From: Bacillota bacterium
GTDB lineage: Bacteria > Bacillota > Limnochordia > Darwinibacteriales > Darwinibacteriaceae
Length of the DNA stretch: 6,032 nucleotides
Assembly: GCA_012799535.1 (NCBI GenBank)
Contig: JAAZLB010000391.1
Coordinates: 1-6,032 of the forward strand
Direction of reading: 5' to 3'
Made by a program: the position numbers and the translations under genes. Positions 1 to 6,032 of the stretch are shown here, piece by piece; position 1 is the stretch's first letter; every line of letters starts with the position of its first letter. Under the pieces are notes generated by a model. The model was not told where the DNA came from and did not search any database. It was given only the letters and a program-made list of their open reading frames with translations.

Positions 1-39
1 CCTTTGTCAAGGCAAAGAGCGTGAACATAATCGCAAATC

Positions 40-68
40 TTGATTCAGTAGTAAACCTCAGGTATAGT
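40..68 (+). promoter_or_regulatory. Candidate sigma-A promoter of the thioredoxin-ccdA operon
   Basis: TTGATT at 40-45 and TATAGT at 63-68 are separated by 17 bases, close to the TTGACA/TATAAT consensus. Transcription would begin near 75, so the ribosome binding site at 76-81 would sit at the extreme 5' end of the message. That is unusually short and lowers confidence. The operon could instead be read from a promoter outside the left edge. Confidence 0.4.
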
Positions 69-75
69 AAGGAAA

Positions 76-81
76 AGGAGG
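76..81 (+). promoter_or_regulatory. Ribosome binding site that fixes the thioredoxin start
   Basis: A perfect AGGAGG, within the longer purine run AAGGAGGAG (75-83), lies 8 bases before the ATG at 90. The reading frame is open further upstream to the window edge, with a GTG at 21, but no comparable site precedes that codon. The spacing therefore selects ATG 90. Confidence 0.85.
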
Positions 82-89
82 AGAAAGCG

Positions 90-596
90 ATGGAAAAATG
101 GAATTTGTCTTTACTGATCGTTTTGTTTGCTCTGTTGCTCTTGGTTGCAGATTCCCCTGTAGCCGCGGAAGAGATGCCTCTTGTCCCAGACTTTGCTTTA
201 TTGACTAAAGATAATGAGACAATTCGCCTTAGTGACTATAAGGGGAAGATTGTGGTCCTAAATTTTTGGGCCAGCTGGTGCCCTCCTTGTCGTGCAGAAA
301 TGCCTGATTTTCAGAAGTTGCATGATGAATTGGAGGAGTCTGGCGAGGCGGTGTTGCTTCTATTGAATCAAATTGACGGTAGTCGAGAAACTCTGAAAAC
401 GGGTACAAGTTACCTCGAAAAGAACAATTTCACTATGGTCAATCTATTCGATCACGGACTAGTAGGGGGAGGGATTTTTGGGATTCCTGGATTACCTACT
501 ACAGTTGTAATAGACAGGGAAGGGTATCTTTCGAGTTATGTAGTGGGTACTACTACGAAAGCCACCGTCCAAAAGATGATTGAGGGGGCGAAGTAG
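90..596 (+). CDS. Exported TlpA/ResA-like thiol-disulfide oxidoreductase
   Basis: A 168-residue thioredoxin-fold protein predicted to act outside the membrane, reducing disulfides in exported proteins or apocytochromes. Residues 1-26 form a signal peptide or membrane anchor: a short charged start, a leucine-rich core at about 6-19, and a likely cleavage site after VAA (24-26). There is no lipobox cysteine. The redox motif WCPPC places the active cysteines at C64 and C67, after the family's NFWASW stretch. The cis-proline loop GLPTTVVID (P136) matches TlpA/ResA proteins (family knowledge). ATG 90 is preferred over the upstream GTG because of its AGGAGG and because the signal peptide then begins at the N-terminus. 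The next gene, ccdA, starts on the very next base, so CcdA is the likely electron donor. ResB/ResC partners are not in the window, so a role in cytochrome c maturation is possible but unproven. Confidence 0.9.
   Translation: MEKWNLSLLIVLFALLLLVADSPVAAEEMPLVPDFALLTKDNETIRLSDYKGKIVVLNFWASWCPPCRAEMPDFQKLHDELEESGEAVLLLLNQIDGSRETLKTGTSYLEKNNFTMVNLFDHGLVGGGIFGIPGLPTTVVIDREGYLSSYVVGTTTKATVQKMIEGAK
582..588 (+). promoter_or_regulatory. Ribosome binding site for the TTG start of ccdA
   Basis: GAGGGGG lies inside the last codons of the thioredoxin gene and ends 8 bases before TTG 597. This purine-rich site supports the TTG immediately after the TAG stop (594-596) as the true start and implies translational coupling. 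Confidence 0.65.
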
Positions 597-1304
597 TTGC
601 TCCAACAAGTAGCTCCTCAATTGACCTTTTCGTTATTTGTCCTTACTTTCACCGAAGGATTCTTAGCCTTTTTATCTCCCTGTATTTTGCCTATGATTCC
701 CATTTACCTCTTGTATTTGGGCGGTAGTGATGAGGTGAATGAAAAGGACCCAGATCGTTTGATCATTAATACTATTGGATTTGTCCTAGGTTTTAGCTTG
801 GTCTTTGTGGCCCTAGGGGCAACCGCCTCTGCCCTAGGCAGTATGTTAACAACCAATCGGGTATTGTTGCAAAGAATAGGTGGTTTAATTGTGATCATCT
901 TTGGCCTCAATTACCTAGGTGTGCTCAAGGTGGGTTTTTTGAATAGAAATAAGACCATGGGGGCAAAAACGGAGAATTTAAAGTTTTGGTCTAGTCTCCT
1001 CTTTGGTGCGGTCTTTTCTTTGGGCTGGACACCTTGCTTGGGAGCATTTTTAGGAAGTGCTTTATTGATGGCTTCCAATGTCAATACAATGTACCAGGGC
1101 ATGGCTTTACTTTTGACCTTTTCTCTTGGTTTAGGTCTACCCTTTTTGCTCACGTCCATTCTCTGGGATAAACTCCAACGGACCTTTAATTTTATCAAGA
1201 GAAACCTACATGTTATCCAAATGGTTTCTGGTGTTTTGTTGATTGTAGTTGGGATCTTAATGTTTTTAGACCGTTTTGGTAGTTACGCTAACTTATTTCT
1301 ATAA
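597..1304 (+). CDS. ccdA: Cytochrome c biogenesis protein CcdA (membrane thiol-electron carrier)
   Basis: A 235-residue integral membrane protein of the CcdA/DsbD-beta family, which carries reducing equivalents from cytoplasmic thioredoxin across the membrane to an external thioredoxin-like protein. Both family signature cysteines are present: C29 in LSPCILPMIP and C147 in GWTPCLGA, each beside prolines. About six hydrophobic segments can be seen, near residues 10-42, 56-80, 90-112, 130-158, 166-188 and 205-223. The length is typical for stand-alone CcdA. It starts at TTG directly after the previous stop, with GAGGGGG 8 bases upstream. No internal ATG would keep the first cysteine segment intact. 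The adjacent TlpA-like protein is its obvious partner. The next gene follows after 14 bases. Confidence 0.93.
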   Translation: MLQQVAPQLTFSLFVLTFTEGFLAFLSPCILPMIPIYLLYLGGSDEVNEKDPDRLIINTIGFVLGFSLVFVALGATASALGSMLTTNRVLLQRIGGLIVIIFGLNYLGVLKVGFLNRNKTMGAKTENLKFWSSLLFGAVFSLGWTPCLGAFLGSALLMASNVNTMYQGMALLLTFSLGLGLPFLLTSILWDKLQRTFNFIKRNLHVIQMVSGVLLIVVGILMFLDRFGSYANLFL

Positions 1305-1318
1305 AGGCTGGGTAAATC

Positions 1319-2785
1319 ATGACAAAAACTTATGATGTAGCAATTATTGGGGCAGGGATCGTGGGAACCACCATCGCCCGCCAACTTTCTCGTTACAATT
1401 TAAATGTGCTCATACTAGAGAAAAGTGTAGATGTGGCTATGGGTGCCACCAAGGCCAATAGTGCCATTGTCCACGGTGGGTACGCGGAACCTCATACCAC
1501 CTTAAAAGGTCGTCTGTGCCATGTGGGACGTCAAATGTTCGCCCAATTGGACCAAGAATTGAATTTTGGTTTTGAAGCCACTGGTTCTCTAGTGGTTACT
1601 ACTGCAGATGATCCTGCACCACTTGAGGACTTACTTCGCCAAGGGGAGGCCAATGGTTTAACGGATCTACGTATTGTAGATCAAGAAGAATTACGGAAGA
1701 TGGAGCCTAACTTGAGCGAGAATCTCAAATGGGGTCTGTATTGTGCAGGGGCAGGTGTTTGCTCCCCTTATGAGATGGCGATTGCCATGGCGGAAAATGC
1801 TATTAAGAACGGGGCAGAACTACATTTAGAGACCACTGTAGAGAGTATTTCTCGAAACAAGGAGTCTTTCACTATTGGCACTAATCAAGGTAAATTCACT
1901 GCACGCTACATCATTAACGCCGCCGGCGTTTATTCGGACAAAATCGCCCAGATGGTGGGAGTGGACAATTTCACTATCTTACCTAGAAGCGGTCAGTATT
2001 TGCTTTTCGCAAGGGGAAGTGGAGAGGCAGTTAAACATGTTATTTTCGGTTTACCTACAGCCAAGGGGAAGGGCATTCTCCTTACTTCTACAATTTATGG
2101 GAACCTGCTCATTGGCCCCGATGCAAGTGATGAGGGGGATCGGGAAGATACCTCCACGAGTGTGGAGCGAATGGCTGTAATTTATGATCAATGCGAGGAA
2201 CTTTACAAAGGCTTAGACGCCAGACAATTCTTAAGAAGTTTCACAGGGATCAGGGCTCGAAGCTCTACCGATGACTTTATTATTGAAGAGTCAGAAGTGG
2301 CGGGGTTTATTAATGTAGCTGGGATTCAATCACCTGGGTTAACCTCTGCTCCTGCCATTGCCCTCATGGTGGAAAAAATCCTAGAGGACGCTGGTTTAGA
2401 GCTAATTCCAAATCCTGATTTTGATCCCTATCGGAAACCAATTATTGAGCGAAAAACGATGCGGCCTTTAAGCGAGATTAAACCTCTTTTGGATATTCCC
2501 TCTGCACCAGAGAAGATCATTTGCCGTTGTGAACAGGTGACAGAAGGAGAAATAGTGGATGCCTGTAGTCGGGGAATACCTGTTAAAACTATTGATGGAG
2601 TTAAGCGGCGTACAAGGGCTTCCATGGGTTGGTGCCAGGGAACCTTCTGCCGCCCGAGAATAACCGAGGTTTTGGAAAGGATATATCCTGAGTCTTTTGA
2701 TTCTCGCTTTGATATTGAACATAGTGGGGTTAGCCGAGTTGGCAAATCGGAATTGGTAGATTTTTTAAAAACACGAGAAAAATAG
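1319..2785 (+). CDS. FAD-dependent dehydrogenase, GlpA/LhgO-like, with C-terminal BFD-like [2Fe-2S] domain
   Basis: A 488-residue flavoprotein. The N-terminus carries the Rossmann dinucleotide motif GAGIVG (11-16), followed by the ribose-binding acid E34. KANSAIVHGGY (45-55), NAAG (200-203) and the second FAD-contact segment GIQSPGLTSAPAI (from 335) are typical of the DAO superfamily branch that holds anaerobic glycerol-3-phosphate dehydrogenase and L-2-hydroxyglutarate oxidase. The C-terminal domain has C402-x-C404 and C439-x4-C444, the cysteine pattern of BFD-like [2Fe-2S] domains. The substrate cannot be read from sequence; glycerol-3-phosphate or a 2-hydroxyacid are both plausible. It starts 14 bases after ccdA with only a weak upstream site (AAAGG, 1303-1307), suggesting operon read-through. 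In many Firmicutes this protein is followed by a second flavoprotein and a DUF1667 protein (family knowledge). Here a terminator follows instead. Confidence 0.85.
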   Translation: MTKTYDVAIIGAGIVGTTIARQLSRYNLNVLILEKSVDVAMGATKANSAIVHGGYAEPHTTLKGRLCHVGRQMFAQLDQELNFGFEATGSLVVTTADDPAPLEDLLRQGEANGLTDLRIVDQEELRKMEPNLSENLKWGLYCAGAGVCSPYEMAIAMAENAIKNGAELHLETTVESISRNKESFTIGTNQGKFTARYIINAAGVYSDKIAQMVGVDNFTILPRSGQYLLFARGSGEAVKHVIFGLPTAKGKGILLTSTIYGNLLIGPDASDEGDREDTSTSVERMAVIYDQCEELYKGLDARQFLRSFTGIRARSSTDDFIIEESEVAGFINVAGIQSPGLTSAPAIALMVEKILEDAGLELIPNPDFDPYRKPIIERKTMRPLSEIKPLLDIPSAPEKIICRCEQVTEGEIVDACSRGIPVKTIDGVKRRTRASMGWCQGTFCRPRITEVLERIYPESFDSRFDIEHSGVSRVGKSELVDFLKTREK

Positions 2786-2794
2786 GGCAAAGCT

Positions 2795-2829
2795 AATCCC
2801 TCCTCGAATTTCCGAGGAGGGATTTTTTT
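2795..2829 (+). terminator. Strong rho-independent terminator of the thioredoxin-ccdA-FAD operon
   Basis: AATCCCTCCTCG (2795-2806) pairs perfectly with CGAGGAGGGATT (2813-2824) around a 6-base loop. Seven T residues run from 2823 to 2829. The hairpin begins 10 bases after the FAD gene stop. On the minus strand it also follows the tyrosine phenol-lyase stop by 14 bases, but there the tract after the stem is a broken ATTAGCTTT, so termination in that direction should be weaker. Confidence 0.93.
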
Positions 2830-2838
2830 AACAGTTAT

Positions 2839-4242
<1,404 letters not shown>

Positions 4243-4252
4243 TCACACTTTT

Positions 4253-4281
4253 AGTATAACCCAAGGTTAATAAGAAGTAAA
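4253..4281 (-). promoter_or_regulatory. Candidate sigma-A promoter of tpl
   Basis: Read on the minus strand, TTTACT (4281-4276) and TATACT (4258-4253) are separated by 17 bases. Transcription would start near 4246, giving a leader of about 20 bases to GTG 4224. No terminator hairpin separates the DegV gene from tpl, so tpl could be read both from here and by read-through. The gap is too short for a TnaC-like leader peptide. Confidence 0.55.
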
Positions 4282-4284
4282 ATA

Positions 4285-5166
4285 TTAATATGGCAAATTC
4301 GGTTCTGGCACTTGAGCATTGACAAAGAAAGCTGCTACTCCACCTAGCCCTATATGGCAACCAAGGACACTACCAACCACATTGACTAGGAAGTTTTTAT
4401 AACCTAGAGTACTCTGCAATAAGTCTTTCAGTTCAGCAGCGGTATCTGGATCATCAGCGTGACTAATAGCAATTAACTGATCTGGATGACCCAAAGAGCG
4501 CTCTTGCACAAGTTCCCCAATGCGTTTAATGGCGTTTTTCTTACCCCGGACTTTCTGGAAGGGAATCATGAGTCCATCTTTTACGTGTAAAATAGGTTTT
4601 ACACTGAGAATGCCTCCTAAAAAGGCGCTAGCGTAACTTACCCGGCCGCCTCGGTATAAGTAGTTAAGATCATCAACGGAAAAGACATGTTCAACGTTGT
4701 TCTTAGAACGTGCTTTCACACGTTGAATGATGTCTGGATGTGGCGCACCTGCCTTGGCCATTTGAGCCGCTTCTAGGACAATTAATCCTTGAGCGAGGCA
4801 TCCACCGAGGCAATCAACAATGGTGACTTCCCATTCAGGATATTTGGCTTGGATTTCTTGTGTCACTAAGCGGACAGTGTTACACGTGCCTGATAGTTTA
4901 GAAGAAAATCCAATATAGAGGCAAGGGCGGTTTTCTTTCGCATATTTCGTAAAAGTAGAGATGATCAGATCCAGGGGTACTTGGGCAGTGGTTGGCACCT
5001 TGCCTGCGCGCATGGCATCATAAACTTGTGCAGGTTTAATAGTGTGTCCATCCAAATATTCATTGTCATCAATATAAACCAAGAAAGGTAGGACATCCAC
5101 ATCATACTCTTTGACTAACTCTTCAGGCAGGTCGCAGGCACTGTCTGTGATAATTTTCAAATTCAT
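4285..5166 (-). CDS. DegV family (fatty-acid-binding, FakB-like) protein
   Basis: A 293-residue protein of the DegV family, whose members bind a single fatty acid; the FakB members present it to the kinase FakA for phospholipid synthesis (family knowledge). Motifs seen: N-terminal IITDSACDLP (5-14), TTAQV (59-63) in place of the usual TSQPS, SSKLSGTCNT (88-97) for the SSxLSGT loop, a DLNYLYRGGRVS segment in mid-protein, SVKPIL after it, and a C-terminal GCHIGLGG with H271. The length is normal. The start ATG 5164-5166 is preceded by GGAGGGG (complement of 5172-5178) at 5 bases. FakA (DAK2 domain) is not in the window, so a FakB role is inferred from family only. tpl lies downstream on the same strand, but no functional link is evident. 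Confidence 0.93.
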   Translation of the reverse strand: MNLKIITDSACDLPEELVKEYDVDVLPFLVYIDDNEYLDGHTIKPAQVYDAMRAGKVPTTAQVPLDLIISTFTKYAKENRPCLYIGFSSKLSGTCNTVRLVTQEIQAKYPEWEVTIVDCLGGCLAQGLIVLEAAQMAKAGAPHPDIIQRVKARSKNNVEHVFSVDDLNYLYRGGRVSYASAFLGGILSVKPILHVKDGLMIPFQKVRGKKNAIKRIGELVQERSLGHPDQLIAISHADDPDTAAELKDLLQSTLGYKNFLVNVVGSVLGCHIGLGGVAAFFVNAQVPEPNLPY

Positions 5167-5234
5167 TTTTTCCCCTCCAAGAAACTTGTTATCAGTTAGA
5201 AAAAGCTTCGACTTATGGCTTAAGAAGTCCTCCC

Positions 5235-5263
5235 ATAATTGCTCAGTGCCCTTGAACTTGCAA
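5235..5263 (-). promoter_or_regulatory. Weak candidate promoter for the DegV gene
   Basis: On the minus strand TTGCAA (5263-5258) and AATTAT (5240-5235) are separated by 17 bases, each matching consensus at 4 of 6 positions. Transcription would start near 5228, about 60 bases before the ATG. It overlaps the divergent promoter at 5252-5280. This is the best candidate in the gap but not a convincing one. Confidence 0.25.
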
Positions 5264-5280
5264 AAGCATTCGTGTACAAT
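5252..5280 (+). promoter_or_regulatory. Sigma-A promoter of the small helical protein gene
   Basis: TTGAAC at 5252-5257 and TACAAT at 5275-5280 are separated by 17 bases. The predicted start near 5287 gives a leader of about 34 bases before ATG 5321, a normal distance. Its presence is a main reason for treating the downstream short ORF as a real gene. Confidence 0.65.
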
Positions 5281-5320
5281 CTAGATAGAGTTACTTGAAA
5301 GCGGGGTGGGGGGTCACACA

Positions 5321-5494
5321 ATGTGTAATGAAGCTTTGGCCTTAGAAATTCGCGGTCGAATTCATGAACTTAAGTCTGAGCAAGTTCGGTTGAGACCGTT
5401 TATAGCATCCGATCAAGAGCTTTTCGACCAGTTAGAAAAAGCGATTTCAGAATTGAATTGGGTTTTAACCAAGATGCAATCGGAAGGGGAGTAG
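5321..5494 (+). CDS. Small helical protein of unknown function (57 residues)
   Basis: Not recognised. ATG 5321 is chosen because the G-rich site GGGGGG (5308-5313) lies 7 bases upstream; an in-frame GTG at 5306 would add five residues but lacks a site at usable spacing. The protein is charged and leucine-rich. A first likely helix covers about residues 4-24, a short turn (RPFIAS) follows, and a second helix at about 31-53 has leucine/isoleucine spacing of 4-4-3-4, suggesting a helical hairpin or short coiled coil. There is no signal peptide or membrane segment, and one cysteine (C2). The size and two-helix layout recall Spo0E-like phosphatases, but the family's SQxLD motif is not clearly present, so that is only a suggestion. 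A good promoter, a ribosome binding site and a following terminator support expression. A 13-codon ORF starts one base after its stop. Confidence 0.65.
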   Translation: MCNEALALEIRGRIHELKSEQVRLRPFIASDQELFDQLEKAISELNWVLTKMQSEGE

Positions 5495-5495
5495 G

Positions 5496-5537
5496 ATGAA
5501 CCGAACCCGATTATTGTTGGCACTTGTTTTTCTTTGA
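5496..5537 (+). CDS. Tiny hydrophobic ORF (13 codons), possibly the truncated start of a secreted protein
   Basis: ATG 5496 follows the TAG of the previous gene by one base, with AGGGGA (5485-5490) 5 bases upstream, so translation is well supported. The product MNRTRLLLALVFL has two arginines and then a leucine-rich run, the layout of a signal peptide n-region and core, but TGA (5535-5537) ends it. In the -1 register from about 5531, the sequence continues as SLRFVSGVVQASTQ, which would complete a signal peptide with a VQA cleavage site. This could be a real membrane micropeptide, a frameshifted remnant or a sequencing error. A terminator begins 28 bases later. Confidence 0.35.
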   Translation: MNRTRLLLALVFL

Positions 5538-5564
5538 GGTTTGTTTCAGGAGTTGTCCAAGCAA

Positions 5565-5596
5565 GCACCCAAGGAAGAAGGTGCCTTTTTTCTTTT
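5565..5596 (+). terminator. Rho-independent terminator after the small ORFs
   Basis: GCACC (5565-5569) pairs with GGTGC (5580-5584) around a 10-base loop, followed by one C and then TTTTTTCTTTT (5586-5596). The stem is short but the T tract is long and the position fits the end of the plus-strand small-ORF transcript. Confidence 0.6.
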
Positions 5597-5622
5597 AATG
5601 GAATCTTTAAAATGGAAAGAAC

Positions 5623-5653
5623 AAAAAACCCTGTTCACAGGGAACAGGGTTTT
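5623..5653 (-). terminator. Rho-independent terminator of the cold shock gene
   Basis: On the plus strand AAAACCCTGTTC (5625-5636) pairs perfectly with GAACAGGGTTTT (5642-5653) around a 5-base loop. Read on the minus strand, the stem ends in six T residues (complement of 5623-5628). It lies 11 bases beyond the cold shock stop codon. With four T residues on the plus strand, it may also act as a back-up for the convergent small-ORF transcript. Confidence 0.92.
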
Positions 5654-5664
5654 CATATTAGAAC

Positions 5665-5862
5665 TTAGAGACGGGTTACATTTGCTGCTTGCGGACCGCG
5701 GTCACCATCAACGATTTCAAAGGTTACCTCTTCGCCTTCGTTGAGGGATTTGAAACCGGAGCCTTGGATTGCGGAGAAGTGTACGAATACATCGTCGCCA
5801 TCTTCACGCTCAATAAATCCAAAACCTTTTTCTGCGTTAAACCATTTAACTTTGCCAGTCAT
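5665..5862 (-). CDS. csp: Cold shock protein (CspA/CspB family RNA chaperone)
   Basis: A complete single-domain cold shock protein of 65 residues, the usual bacterial size. It binds single-stranded RNA and DNA and melts mRNA structure in the cytoplasm. The five-strand barrel signatures are present: [15 protein letters not shown] with RNP1 KGFGFI at 12-17, RNP2 VFVHF at 25-29, and the closing GPQAANV segment. Aromatic residues W7, F8, F14, F16, F26, H28 and F29 form the expected nucleic-acid face. The start ATG (5860-5862) has a perfect AGGAGG (complement of 5870-5875) 7 bases upstream. It is monocistronic, with its own promoter at 5990-6018 and its own terminator. The leader of about 120 bases is typical of csp genes under post-transcriptional control. 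Which paralogue it is cannot be said. Confidence 0.97.
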   Translation of the reverse strand: MTGKVKWFNAEKGFGFIEREDGDDVFVHFSAIQGSGFKSLNEGEEVTFEIVDGDRGPQAANVTRL

Positions 5863-5983
5863 TCTTTGGCCTCCTAGAAATTATTACTAGTCAAAAGCCT
5901 AAATTACGCAAACAGTGTAAACCCTTGCTCAGTCGAAATTAGAGATCGAGGCCAATTTGTTCGCTTCATTTAAATTCTTAACC
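5863..5983 (-). promoter_or_regulatory. Long csp 5' leader with a perfect anti-Shine-Dalgarno segment
   Basis: From the predicted start near 5983 to the ATG is about 120 bases. In the RNA, UUGGCCUC (complement of 5955-5948) is a perfect 8-base complement of GAGGCCAA (complement of 5873-5866), which includes four bases of the AGGAGG site. A second pair, GCGAACA (5964-5958) with UGUUUGC (5914-5908), has seven pairs with one G-U and interlocks with the first. Regulation through leader structure is inferred; the complementarity is seen directly. Confidence 0.5.
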
Positions 5984-5989
5984 GCTATT

Positions 5990-6018
5990 AGTATAACATA
6001 AGGAAAAACTACTGTCAA
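5990..6018 (-). promoter_or_regulatory. Near-consensus extended -10 promoter of csp
   Basis: On the minus strand a perfect TTGACA (6018-6013) and TATACT (5995-5990) are separated by 17 bases, and TG one base before the -10 makes it an extended -10. This is the strongest promoter in the window, consistent with high expression of a cold shock protein. Confidence 0.85.
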
Positions 6019-6032
6019 CTAAATGTAAGAAC

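Noticed and set aside
1..43. Possible tail of an upstream gene (frames ending at TGA 22-24 or TGA 41-43) and a CTTTG/CAAAG inverted repeat at 2-17
   Set aside because: Too few codons to recognise any protein, and the 5-base repeat has no T tract, so it is not a terminator.
2428..2790. Antisense ORF of 120 codons inside the FAD gene, plus several other antisense or out-of-frame ORFs of 62-101 codons across the window
   Set aside because: They overlap clearly recognised genes, show no domain-like pattern and have no supporting ribosome binding site; they are shadows.
5301..5314. G-rich GGGGTGGGGGG tract as a possible G-quadruplex
   Set aside because: It has only two G runs, too few for a stable intramolecular quadruplex; it is explained as an unusually G-rich ribosome binding site.
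5316..5326. Small inverted repeat ACACA-A-TGTGT over the start codon of the 57-residue gene
   Set aside because: Five-base arms with essentially no loop; too short and too common to call an operator or hairpin.
5541..5744. Plus-strand ORF of 67 codons and a further plus-strand ORF at 5689-5877 across the cold shock gene
   Set aside because: The first runs through two terminator hairpins and into the antisense of csp; the second is wholly a shadow of csp and its ribosome binding site.
5239..5933. TTGCTCAGT occurs at both 5239-5247 and 5925-5933, in two gene leaders
   Set aside because: A 9-base repeat is expected by chance many times in 6 kb, and no wider similarity flanks it.

Overview
The window looks like a stretch of chromosome from an anaerobic or fermentative Firmicutes-like (clostridial-type) bacterium. 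The evidence is moderate G+C by eye, strong AGGAGG-type ribosome binding sites, TTG and GTG starts, sigma-A-type promoters with 17-base spacers, and a gene set of CcdA/TlpA, DegV, a short cold shock protein and tyrosine phenol-lyase. No mobile element, CRISPR array, tRNA or rRNA was seen. No stretch of more than 300 bases lacks a gene.

Left part, 1-2829, plus strand: a three-gene operon. It starts at a candidate promoter (40-68) and encodes an exported TlpA/ResA-like thioredoxin (90-596), the membrane thiol-electron carrier CcdA (597-1304, TTG start directly after the previous stop), and an FAD-dependent dehydrogenase of the GlpA/LhgO type with a C-terminal BFD-like [2Fe-2S] cysteine motif (1319-2785). 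A very strong hairpin terminator closes it (2795-2829). The first two genes form a classic pair in which CcdA passes reducing power across the membrane to the thioredoxin. The link to the third gene is positional only.

Middle part, 2839-5166, minus strand: a DegV-family (fatty-acid-binding) protein and, downstream of it, a tyrosine phenol-lyase with its own promoter in the 60-base gap. The residues that separate tyrosine phenol-lyase from tryptophanase all point to tyrosine phenol-lyase, so the host should be able to split L-tyrosine into phenol, pyruvate and ammonia.

Right part, 5167-6032: a well-formed promoter (5252-5280) drives an unrecognised 57-residue helical protein (5321-5494), coupled to a 13-codon hydrophobic ORF (5496-5537) that may be a genuine tiny peptide or the broken start of a secreted protein; a short terminator follows. 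Convergent to this is a cold shock protein (5665-5862, minus strand) with its own terminator, a near-consensus extended -10 promoter and a leader of about 120 bases. That leader contains an 8-base perfect complement of the ribosome binding site region, which suggests RNA-structure control of translation. This leader and the small-ORF pair are the least explained parts of the window.
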